NCBI GenBank assembly: GCA_037903475.1
Contig: JBAJFG010000297.1
Coordinates: forward strand, 1,798,001 to 1,862,000
Length of the DNA stretch: 64,000 bases
Origin: Ancylostoma caninum
Taxonomy: Eukaryota; Nematoda; Chromadorea; Rhabditida; Ancylostomatidae
Direction of reading: 5' to 3'
The stretch's first letter is position 1. Every line of letters starts with the position of its first letter. This document shows, piece by piece, positions 32,523-42,760 of this stretch. Made by a program: the position numbers and the translations under genes. The notes beneath the pieces are model-generated. The model worked only from the letters and a program-made list of their open reading frames with translations. It had not been told where the DNA came from and did no database searches.

Positions 32523-33880
32523 TTGCATATCAATTAACTGATTAGTGACATCAAAAGTGTAGCGTTTTGCACGCCTAGCTTCTCGATTACGGTCTCTCTC
32601 CCCTTTAGGTGGTGAAGGACGTAAAAAGGTACCCTTATAAGGTGTGGGAGGTAATCGAGATGCCGTTTTCATAGCAAGTCCTTGAAGCAAGCTAGATGAC
32701 TTTAATGAGGCAACATTTGGCTGGATTCGATTTTCCTAGACGACACACTGCTTGAGGAATACATTCAATGTCTGTATGACTGAGGATCAACAGTGAGCTT
32801 TATTAACCTTTATTAGAGCAACCAGTATTTGCTCCGTTAGTGGACTTCAAAGCGGTGATTCAGGAATACTATAAGTTGATCTTAGCCGATCCTTTTCATC
32901 TGTTTTTTTTTCTCTAACTGTACTCGAAAAACTCAGTTCATACGCCCCAGCTGATGGAGAGATCCTGCTTGAGGAATACATTCAATGCCTGTATGACTGA
33001 GGATCAACAGTGAGCTTTATTAACCTTTATTATAGCAACCAGTATTTGCTCCGTTAGTGGACTTCAAAGCGGTGATTCAGGGATCTTAGCCGATCCTTTT
33101 CATCTGTTTTTTTCTCTAACTGTATTCGAAAAACTCAGTTCATACGCCCTAGCTGATGGAGAGATCCTGCGCCCAGCATTAGCCAGAGCATTCCTTAGAC
33201 CACTATTTTCATCACGCACTTTTCCAAGTTGACTGTGCGGCCATTGGTTTTGAACTGATACGGTGGCTAATTTCTGCTGGACGTCATTCGTGTGATTTAT
33301 AAATGACCCCATAAATACCGAGGCCTTATTGTCCCCATGCAGCCGCTCTGATGTTGTTGTTACTTCATACGACTGAGGTCAGCTGAGATTTTTTCCTTTC
33401 CTGGGCATTAATGTTCCCAGTGTTTTTCTGTAAATTCGAAGCGAAACGGGAAGCCATCTAGTGTGAAGTGCCAAGAGGCTCGACTGTTGAGGCTACTTTC
33501 TATGCCGGTACAAGAGTTTGAATAACAAAATCTGCCACAGGGTTTCTCATCGACTTGGTCGTTGGAATCATCCAAGACGTTTATATGGCTACCAGTATGG
33601 CTGTCTGGCTGACCCCGAAAATTCCTGACATTTCCTAATGTTTGCTTTGCTCGCATTACTAGTGAAAGACTCGAAGCAATGCCGCATTTTCAAGCAGATA
33701 GCTGAAGGAGATCACCATATTGCGTTCTGCATTCGTTTCATTGGTTCCCTCACATGAAACTGAACTAATTGAAAAGAACTAACCTTCTTTCTCAGGGCGT
33801 TTTTATTTTCGTCCAACTCAATAACTACTGCCATACGTATCCGATCTAACATGAAATGACCACAGCCACAGGGAGAGGCT
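32523..33880 (-). CDS. multi-exon gene of unknown function with coiled-coil segments
   Basis: Not recognised. Four minus-strand open segments have splice signals. About 33789-33880: NEECQASPCGCGHFMLDRIR then VIELDENKNALRKK, ending at a GTTAG donor. About 33420-33658 (CACTAG acceptor): MRAKQTLGNVRNFRGQPDS and further. 33121-33362: NHTNDVQQKLATVSVQNQ, then GKVRDENSGLRNALANAG, ending at GTTAG. 32523-32735 (GTCTAG acceptor): RIQPNVASLKSSSLLQGLAM and a basic segment with PPKGERDRNREARRAKRY. The helical, charged segments suggest a coiled-coil protein with a basic tail. Not every junction keeps phase in my reading, so the model is provisional. A partial tandem duplication (32750-33168) includes the end of the third exon. 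Confidence 0.4.
32750..33168. repeat. about 0.2-kb tandem duplication within a gene
   Basis: Unit 1 (32750-32966) and unit 2 (32967-33168) are nearly identical; unit 2 lacks about 15 bases present in unit 1 ('aatactataagttga' region). The high identity points to a recent event. In the minus-strand gene model it duplicates the 3' part of an exon, its donor site and part of the following intron. Confidence 0.9.
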
Positions 33881-34379
33881 TGACATTCTTCGTTCGCTAT
33901 GGTTGATCAAGCGATAAGAGTCAGCTCGAAGATGTAAAGGAAGAGGAAGCGATATGCCCAGACACAAACGGGAGATTAACCGAGGGGACGTGAGATGTAA
34001 ACAGTATAGCGTAGATCGCATAATACTCATCGCTGAGCTTTCACATTTTTCGTTTCCCCCACTGTTATTAGGCGCCAGTTAGGCGATCAAGCAAGGATTG
34101 ACCTAACTGGTTCTACGTAAATCCATCACAAGAGGTGGAACGTTGAAGCCGCATATATCTGCGGCGAAGACAGTAATGCGACAGAATTTTTTTTACTCAC
34201 AGGGCGCTTTCTGAATATTTAAAGTTCAGCAAAAAAAGAGGAGTGCCAGTGAAATTTTTCTATACAAGAGGCAGTTGGCGAGCACCTGGACATCTATTTC
34301 GACTATATGAGCTTTACTGCCCACCAGGTGTTTAATGTTGACATACATGTACTTAAATACGACTGTCGACTAGATTACT

Positions 34380-35400
34380 CCTATTGCACTACTAATACTT
34401 ATATTTGAATTCGAACCTGTACACTGTACTCACGTGGAAATGGGTCTGCCACGGCCCAGTAGTGCGGAAAACGTCGGTATACGGGTCCACAGATGGAGAA
34501 TGGGTCTGCCTGCGGCCATTAGTGGGGAAAACGCAAGGATATGGGTGCACGGATGAAGAATGGATCCGTCGTGGTTAATTGTAGGGAAAACACCAGGATA
34601 AGGGGCCACGGAAGGAGGATTGGTCTGCCGTGGCTAATAGTCGGGGAAACGCCAGGATATGGGCGCACGGATGGAGAAAGAACCCGTCGTGGCCAATAGT
34701 AAGGAAAACGCCAGGATAAGGGCCAACGGATGGAGGATGGGTCTGCCACGGCCCAGTAGTGGGGAAAACGTCAGTCTACGGGTCCACGGGTGGAGGATGG
34801 GTCTGCCGTGGCCAATTTTAGGGAAAACACCAGGATAAGGGTCCCCGGGTGGAGAATGGGTCTGCCACGGCTAAGTAGTGGGGAAAACGTCAGTATACGG
34901 GGCCACAGATGGATCGGGTCCGCCGTGGCGAATAGTAGGGAAAACACCAGGATAACGGTCTGCAATGGCTCAGTAGTGTGGAAAAAAGTGATTATTCGCA
35001 CCACATTGGTTATGCTGAGTTGTATGCCAACTGTAAGATACTCCTGTAGTTGGGAGTGGCTGGCCATGACGAGTCCATCGGCGTTGAATGAATGCACTTT
35101 CAAAAAAAAAAGAAAACGGTAGGTAATACCATTGTATAGGAAAATAGTTTTACATGTAGGTGTGTGATTAAGAATTTGCAAGAAGGCAAAGACCACGAGA
35201 AGTGTGGGAGCTCGAGGTTGGTGAGGCAGCCAGACTGGTAGAATATACGCAGTTTATGAAGGGGGTTCCATATTTGAGTTCAGTTAATGATTAGTCTTGC
35301 TTTTTTGTTAATTCTCTGAGCATTTCACATGTGTGAAGCTTTGCTACGTACCTCAAGTGGACGCCCCACCCCACTTTCTAGCGTCCCGAAGGGGCGCTAC
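34380..35400 (+). mobile_element. Helitron-like element, copy 3, 5' end unclear
   Basis: The 3' end (hairpin AGCGTCCCGAAGGGGCGCT running to CTAC, then T) and the preceding 1 kb match the reverse complement of 10834-11870, including the minisatellite and the segment with 'acatgtaggtgtgtgattaa'. The terminal CTAG has become CTAC. The expected 5' end with TCCTCTTATA was not found, so this copy is truncated or the boundary is diverged. Confidence 0.55.
34440..34980. repeat. 60-bp minisatellite, about 9 units
   Basis: Reverse-complement version of the array at 11382-11870, with units containing 'gggtctgccacggcccagta' and 'gtggggaaaacgtcagta'. Part of the third Helitron-like copy. Confidence 0.85.
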
Positions 35401-38400
35401 TACAAGACAACTCACAGGTAAGTTGAATTTAAAAAACCCTCCCTATTTACTGAGGAGTTTCGGGAAGGGCTTTTTTTACTCCTTTACTCACTCTACGTCC
35501 GTCTAAGGTAGGAACGAAACGGACAACTTTCCATCTTCTTTTTTATCACTTTTTAAAAATTGATTCTTGGTTCATTGATCAACTATTGTACAAGCTAACA
35601 TGTAGTGTGTAAACGAGGAGTACCTGGTGCCGCTATATGTTGCTACGTTACAAGTATTACCTTTTTATACTTACTCTACTTCACACTTTTCTTGTAGGGG
35701 TAATACTAATACTTTTGATTTATTGGTTTTTGGTGAAGGCAGTTGGCTCTTGGCTCAAATTTTAGGTTTTCTTTGGACCAATTGGGTCTCATTGTCGCAT
35801 AGACGGTGATTTTTTCTTTTGTCTTACAAACTATGGCTTGGATTCCTTTAAACATTCATAACAAATTGTTAAACATTAACAAATCAAATAAAACTATCTA
35901 TGAATTATAACACCTAAACATCACACATCTTGTATCCTTTTTGGAAGCAGGCCCTTCGTTACGGTCAATGATATCAGTAAGCATCCCCTTCTTCACTGTA
36001 CTGGAACTGCCCTAAGCGCATTCATGGCCATATGTGGAATCGGATTGGACTTACGAAACCAGGCAAATCATATTGCTATTATATTTCAAATACGTATTAT
36101 ATTGTTATACATATCTCACATCTTCTTTATTATGGTTTCCGTTTTCGTCAGCTATAGTTGATAGGTTCATTTTGGGCAAAGTGCTGCCATGATTCAGCTC
36201 GCCTCTCTTAAAGTTCAATTATAAACATTTGATACTAAACTTTCAAAATAATAACTTAGCAATTGTGCTGTTTTATCGGATTCATTTAGCATCGATTCTA
36301 AGGGCAGGGGGATTCTGACGTTTGCGTTACGTATAGTCTTCCGCACATATAAAATAAACATTTTGTAATAATAACTGGGTATATGTTCACAGTTAAAAAA
36401 CTTACCTTAGCCTATCTCGATCCTGGAGCAACAAATGTTTATTGTAATCATATAAATGTTTTCTACGTTCTTGCATGACGTATTGCCGGAAGTGATAGGT
36501 CATACGGGTCCAGAACATGTAGTTTTAGGACATGTATTGTAGTTTTACGGAATATATTCATTCATTCTTATAGCCAAATGGTTTCCGTGAAAACCCGGCT
36601 CCTGTTGGCCATGAAAATGGGGTCGGGTATTCACTCGGATACCTAAACTCTCGGATACCAACATGCTGCTCTTAGCTAATTCCTATAAGTAATAGTCATC
36701 TCACTTCAATATGTCATGAGTCATCCAATGATCTGTCCAGGTTTCTTTTACGTAGGTTCGGTAATCCGGTAATGCGAACGCAATCAATCAAAGCCTTTTT
36801 GTTCACATTCTCTTGAAACACAGTCTGCCTTTTGATTTCGCTATTTTCAGACATAATAGCATCCTGTTAAATAAATATTATTCAATGCTTGCATACCATA
36901 TACAAACAGGTAATACATTAACGTGCTAAAAATCTTATCGGTCATTAGATTCAAACAATCAACATTCTCAACATTTGCATCTCATATCAATGTATAAAGT
37001 AACATATGAACGGTTGCTCTGGGGTGGTGAACGATAACAACAAATCCATGAGATCAGAACATCTTCTGAGGCCTAGGACGCAGCCTGGATACTCAGTCCG
37101 GATGTCAGATATGATACTCAATGATGGTACAAGACCATTTGATGGGTTTTCTTTATCCTTTAATGATAATTCTTTCTATCTATAAGCGGCCGCCACTGGA
37201 CGACGGACTGTGGCCAGTTCGTATCACTGCGGTTAGAAGAAACCGCGTATACGAACCAGAACCACCAAGTTGTCAGAGATGGACATCCAGTAGCCATCCA
37301 GTTGGTGCTTGTCCTTCAGAATCTTTTCTATTTTATTCTAAATGTGCGAACAGAACAGCCCAAACAACTATGCATGATAGCGCATTCCATGTGTGTCAAT
37401 CCGACAGGCAATAGCAGTATGTTGTTGTCGACATATGAGGAAAATTATACGGGACCTACGATTGTCAATCCTCGGATGTGATTGCACTCAATTGCGAGGT
37501 GAAGCTCAGTCCATTTCCAATCATACAGAGATGCTAATTGATCCATACCTATAATTCAGCATAGTACTAAGCATAAGGAATGACTCAGTGCGCTGAAACT
37601 GTTCAATGCCGAGTAATGCGTGTTAGGTCGACGTGTAAGAGATAAATGGCGTGTCATAAGTGTCAATCCTGGGTAGCATAAACCAAAGCTATACTAATGA
37701 TGACCAGATCAGCCATCCAGCAAATCTAACCAATCACCCTTCACCATCCTGGGTCAGTGGACAGTACCGACAAAATAATCGACGGCGACTTCCAACGAAC
37801 TACGCCGTGCTATGCCTGCGACAACCTCTCATGCCACCATAATGCGATCGACGACCGTAGGCAAAAGTGTATTGTTTTGTTGTTGTATGGGTTAGCATCT
37901 GTTGCAAGGTTATCACCTTTCCATTTCAGTTCTCACCACTTAACCTGGTGTGTGCGTGGGGAGATGCTATGAGTATGCTGAAGACCACGTTAGATATTTC
38001 CCAGAGAATTTGATTTGTAAGAGTTCGGAAAAATAATATTGAGGAGGAATTGGAGTTTTGGCCTCAAAGACAAAAGTTATTAACGAATACACAGTATTGT
38101 GACACTGTATTTATGCCTTACCCTGCACAGTCAGGGTCAAAGGTATTGCAAAAAATGTTCCCTAATAGTTCCTTGTTTCTACAAATGACGTTTTTTGACC
38201 GCGATTTCATTTTCACTGATGTTCTCGAATAACTAGAAAGCCCTGCTCTTCTATATAGTAAGGGGTCGTTGCTAGCTAGCTTCCGCACGTAGTCTCGCTG
38301 GCACTACCACACTGTCGAAATCTTTGAAAGCCCTTTTCAAGTGGAAATACGAGGAACGTCAATTGCTCAGCTGTTACTCGACTGCATTTTGACCGATAAA

Positions 38401-38520
38401 TAATGGTAATGATAATGATCCCCGCCTTTGAAAATAATTAACGCAGCAACACTATTAACTCAATGCGGACACCGTCGTCAATGGGTTGATTTTACATCTT
38501 TGTCAAACATTCATGACTAG
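35401..38520. other. no recognisable gene
   Basis: AT-rich sequence with scattered short ORFs. A GC-stem hairpin (ccctccc / gggaaggg) flanked by A and T runs lies at about 35436-35476. I see no domain pattern, transposon terminus or RNA gene. Confidence 0.5.
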
Positions 38521-38526
38521 CATAGA

Positions 38527-38781
38527 CTCTGATAAGTGTGCAGCACGAACGCAACCCGAACAGCGTACTCGTCCAAGTAGAAACCCTAGCAACAACGGTC
38601 CCCAGTTGACGTCAAGTGATGTCAGTCGATTGCTATCGAAGCTCTCTTGTTTTAGCAGCAATTGCTGTGGGATGACAGCAATTGATGGAAGGATAGCAGC
38701 AGCTGGGAACCGTTGCTGCTCAGGTTTTTACTGAAACCATTACGCCGCTCGCGCTGCGTTCGTGCTGCACAGTTATCAGAG
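38527..38781. mobile_element. foldback MITE, about 255 bp
   Basis: The left end (ctctgataagtgtgcagcac) and right end ('gtgctgcacagttatcagag') are inverted repeats with few mismatches. Inner blocks also pair ('ctagcaacaacggtccccag' with 'ctgggaaccgttgctgctca'), so nearly the whole element folds on itself. No coding capacity; target duplication not clear. Confidence 0.75.
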
Positions 38782-39529
38782 GAAGTGCTCAACACGCAGT
38801 GGAAAAAGCAGACCTTTCTCGAACTTCTTCATCAGGCATTTCCAATGGGAGCAAATAAAAGGACAAAAGAAAGAATTTGAAAGTCTTGTACGAAGGGATA
38901 AGGAACGGGCATGAAAGGATTTTTTAAAAATTACGGCCGAAAAGATAATCCTCATGAAAGAAACTAGAGCTTCATTGGAAAAGGAAACTTACTGGTGGAA
39001 ACACTACCGGTAGTAAAGCTGTCGAGTAGCTAACGAGGTCAAGCCTGTGTTGATAAATTATCAATGGTGTCGTATGGTAAGTGGGTAGAAAGGAGGGGGC
39101 GGGGGTCGTAGAGAGCGAATGGTGGTTGTGGTGGAGAATTGGTGTTCTACTTTTAGTAGTACTACAGTCATGCGTCTGAGCGAAGCCGAATTTTGGACGG
39201 TCATATTTGTGCATATGTACTGCCAGCCCGGCTCAGCCCTGGAAGATGACAACAAGCCTTGCTATGAATCCTACACAGCTGTGCCTTGCCTCCTAGTTTC
39301 CGCTCCCCAGCGTCAATAGAAAAGATCAGCACAGGAATTACGGAAGTGATGTTTAGTTGATAAAAATGGCTTTTTTTAGTTGTTTTTATCGATCAGATCG
39401 AAGCAGGAAGGATGTCAATGGCAGAAAAGTGCACCACATTAAATGAGAGCACTAACCTTCAGCTAATCAAAACTGAGAAAAAATCTGCACCTCACTGGCC
39501 AGATCTCCTGCTATTCATGTTCAACTACA

Positions 39530-39900
39530 CCCATGCCTCTGAGCGAGCCAAAATTCCAGGTGGTCATTTTTGCACGCTCGTACTGAAAGTCGTACTCAGT
39601 CCTGCAACCTGATACAGAGTCATTTCGTGCGCCACGTTCGACTACGTTATCTCGACTCCACTACAACCGCACGTTATTTCACGTCGTGCGAAAATTCTAG
39701 CCTCGGAGGGGACCGAACCCGCGACTGTGTTGATGACGTGTATCGGTATTTTTCATGACAAATTTGAAGCAAATTGCGTGAGTAGATCTGAACTCATGCG
39801 TTCGGAGCGACATCCGCCAACCGCATATGAATCAACTTTTAGCAAAAATTCAGGATAGAGAGGGGATCGAATCCTTGACGGTGTACTCGCTGGTTACTCC
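39530..39900 (-). repeat. possible SINE-like sequences with pol III B boxes
   Basis: On the minus strand, GCGGGTTCGGTCCCC (near 39712) and AAGGATTCGATCCCC (near 39862) match the tRNA B-box consensus. A block around 39532 ('cctctgagcgagccaaaatt') also occurs in related form near 39172. No clean A boxes or cloverleaf were found, so these are at best tRNA-derived remnants. Confidence 0.3.
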
Positions 39901-40639
39901 TACTGCTGCTACAACGTTTGGATTTGAAGTCGAGTGGTGTCTGCGTTTTCTTCTCATTTCTCATCCCACTCCAGAATTTGTGTGCGAAAGGGAAGGGGAT
40001 CGTATTTTTGGCGGCTTAGAGACAGAGGGAGAGGGTTGTAGGGGAGTCGATTTTTCATCATCACCACGCTTGACTCTGGTAGCCAAAGCTCCGCGAAAGC
40101 ACCCCGCTACCAGAAGTAGTGAACGCATTTGAATGGTCATGCGCCTGAGCTCACCATGCGTCCCGTACCTTTCTCCAACTGTTCAACAATACCATGTGGG
40201 TGTAGAGCACTAAACCTGGAGAAAGCGGTGTCACCGCTCTTTGCGATTGGTCAGTTGGACGGATAGGCCAATCTTCGGGCCTATCCGCACCGCCATTTCC
40301 AAGCATTAACTTCACGTTCCAAAGCACTTTTTTGCATGTGCTTTCAAGGGCATGCCCATACTATAATTTTCAGATGTAGAAGTATGAAAATACGTAGGGT
40401 CTCTTGATAACTTCTTCCCTAACTGAGCAATAATGGATAATTCGGCTAATTCCTATCCACTACTCCCCTTCCCCGTCAGCCCTTCCATGTCCATCTCACA
40501 CTTTAACACTTAAGCAACACCTTCGGTAAGTAAATTAGGTTTCTGGAGTGTTACCGTCATAAAGGGTATGGAACGACACTCTTACAAACCATAAACGTTA
40601 CGTAGGTCGTTACAAAATTGAACAGATTCAAAACAAGTG

Positions 40640-41070
40640 AAGGAATCCCGGTTGCCAGTTCGACTTGCGTTCTGCCCACCACCGACCCTAAAAAACCTAC
40701 TCACCTCCACTCGCATTTACGAAAGCAGGTGCCATGAGATGAATTGCCGATATTGCTCTGAAGAGCTGGAGAACTCAGAGGCACTGTGTATATAATCACG
40801 TGCAGTGGTTTTGGCAAAAAATATATTGGTGAGACGGTGAGATCCCTGCGAAGACATTTGGACGAACACAGAAGAGCGCTGTCACAACCTGCTTCCTCTG
40901 CTGCTCAAAAGAAAGTTTCTCACGGCACCGGACCCTAAGACACACGAATGAGCAACCAACAATATTCACGGTCCGTGTGCTGACTATCTAGCTATGACTT
41001 TGGAGAGAAAAATAATGGATGCTAAAGAAATGAGAAGAAATGAGCCAGAGATTAACAACAAGGACGATTA
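40640..41070 (+). pseudogene. Penelope-like element, GIY-YIG endonuclease fragment
   Basis: The plus strand in changing frames reads PPPTLKNLLTSTRIYESRC followed by NCRYCSEE (a Cys-rich linker), SGFGKKYIGETVRSLRRHLD (YIG at about 40828) and EHRRALSQPA, then LERKIMDAKEMRRNEPEINN. This is the order seen at the C-terminus of Penelope-like retroelements. The RT domain is not visible upstream. Stops and frameshifts mark it as dead. The following region up to 41400 ends with 'gacgaaggctttaaaagccg', a stem often seen near such 3' ends. Confidence 0.7.
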
Positions 41071-41755
41071 AGGGAAATATTAAGATTAATCTCTTGATTA
41101 TCATCCCTCGACCATTTAACGAGCTCTGGTTCTGGTACCTCTCACTCTACTGCTGCGAACGAAGGTGGTGAGGTCCTTCTATGCAGCGTGCTGTTCTCTA
41201 TCCTCCTTAGTGAAAATCTTCTGTATAGGTTTGTGTACCGTGTTGGTAGAGTCATCTTCAACGTCTTGCCTAACGGTATTGTTGCTAACTAGATTGTTGT
41301 ATCTGATTTTGTCGTATTTGTTCTGAATATTAAGGTCTGACGAAGGCTTTAAAAGCCGAAAGCTAACAAAAAGAATAAAGGAATCGAAAAGAGTCTCAAC
41401 AATTCAAGAAAACAAAGATTCAAAACATTTCATTAGCCAAAATAATTTCGAAACATTTCTATAGAAGGGCGACCTTGAATCAGCAATGATATCACACTTT
41501 ACCGATCACCTGATCAGCGAATGTTCGCAGTGAACCACGCTCGCTAGAATCTAAACGTTAAATTTAAAAGAAATGTTCAAGGTTAACTAAAAGAACAGTT
41601 GTTAATGGGTTGTAAGCATGCATGGATATATCAGAAAATATTGTAACACTATATAAGCTAACAGTAGGGGGGAAAAGCTTGGAATCCACATTTTGCTGGC
41701 GTCCTCATTCGTCATTATTATATCTTCAGATGAGTAGTAAATGTTACCTTCTTAA

Positions 41756-42165
41756 AGGCAGCACTCACGGATATTTTTGAGTTGAAGATTTTGCGGTATA
41801 TCGGGGTTTTTAGGGACGATGAACTCATTGATAACGACGAAGTAGCGAAAAAAACATAGAAAATGATAGCGGTATTTCATGTGTGTCCACAGCGCGGACG
41901 ATTCGGTGATGGGTCCCGTCACGGAACCCTGCAAATGCTACGAATTTCATAAATAAGCCCCCGCTGAACCACATGCGCACAGCCTATCAACGGCGTTAGT
42001 TGGCGTGACGGAACCCTCATGTCCAAAGCGGCAGATGTGTCCACGGCAGTATCTTCACAGGTAGGCGACCATTCAAAGCGTCCAACTTACTGTTGCAATT
42101 GTCCAGCGGCCAGCTACATGGTAAGCGACTCATTGCAGAAGTGAAAATTTCCGTGAGTGCTGCTT
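41756..42165. mobile_element. TTAA-flanked MITE, 410-bp family, copy A
   Basis: Starts AGGCAGCACTCACGG and ends CCGTGAGTGCTGCTT, with TTAA directly outside on both sides (41752-41755 and 42166-42169). The interior differs from the 448-bp family but matches the copy at 50016-50417 (shared 'gcgcggacg' and 'gtatcttc(a/g)caggtaggcg' blocks). No coding capacity. Confidence 0.9.
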
Positions 42166-42175
42166 TTAAGGTGCC

Positions 42176-42760
42176 ATACATCCTTCCATCAGTTGTAAGA
42201 TATTACCTTAGATGCCTTGAACCATCTTTGACAAAATGTTCTGATGAATTACCTCAAATATTATTCAAACGTTGTGCTTATCCTTTATGCATACCTCTCT
42301 CTCACATTTTCAATATTAATACCCTTTGCGGTAAAGTTCCAACCAATCGAAATTAGGTACTTGTAACGGCTAAAGCAGAAAAAGAGTAGAGCTACGTCAG
42401 TTACCGATCCCCTTCCTATAGGCATCCTACGGCGTATGAAGTGCCTCAAAAAAGCCATACAAACTCTTGATTTGGTTGAAACGTTTTCACATATTGGGCA
42501 ACATGGTTCCTTCAGAGGAGCATCGACAGTCACACAACTGGTTGATTGAGTGCATGATTAGATACTCTCATGATGGTGTTCTGAAAACCACTTTTGTAAC
42601 AGATTTAGATGTTGTCACTCAAAACTTCTTGAAACCAGATTTGCATATACAAACTGTAAACTGGCGTGCATTTGCTTCACGGTGATGATTTTCCGCAGAA
42701 CGAGTATCACTTAGCCAAAAACATGGTTGCCAAGTTTGGAATCCAAATATGAAAAAAAAC
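42176..42760 (+). pseudogene. LINE reverse transcriptase fragment
   Basis: The plus strand reads CSDELPQILFKRCAYPLCIP then SHIFNINTLCGKVPTNRN (42220-42350), matching the RT segment that precedes the PIPK block. Further on, GQHGSFRGASTVTQLV (42496-42543) matches the HGFxxGxSTxT block. It is in shifted frames with stops. The copy is too diverged to assign beyond CR1/jockey-type. Confidence 0.6.

Noticed and set aside
34519..35196. Minus-strand ORFs of 76 and 141 codons
   Set aside because: They run through the inverted copy of the minisatellite and are repeat translations.
39700..39880. Possible tRNA genes (B-box matches on the minus strand)
   Set aside because: No cloverleaf or A box at the right distance could be found; kept only as possible SINE-like sequence.
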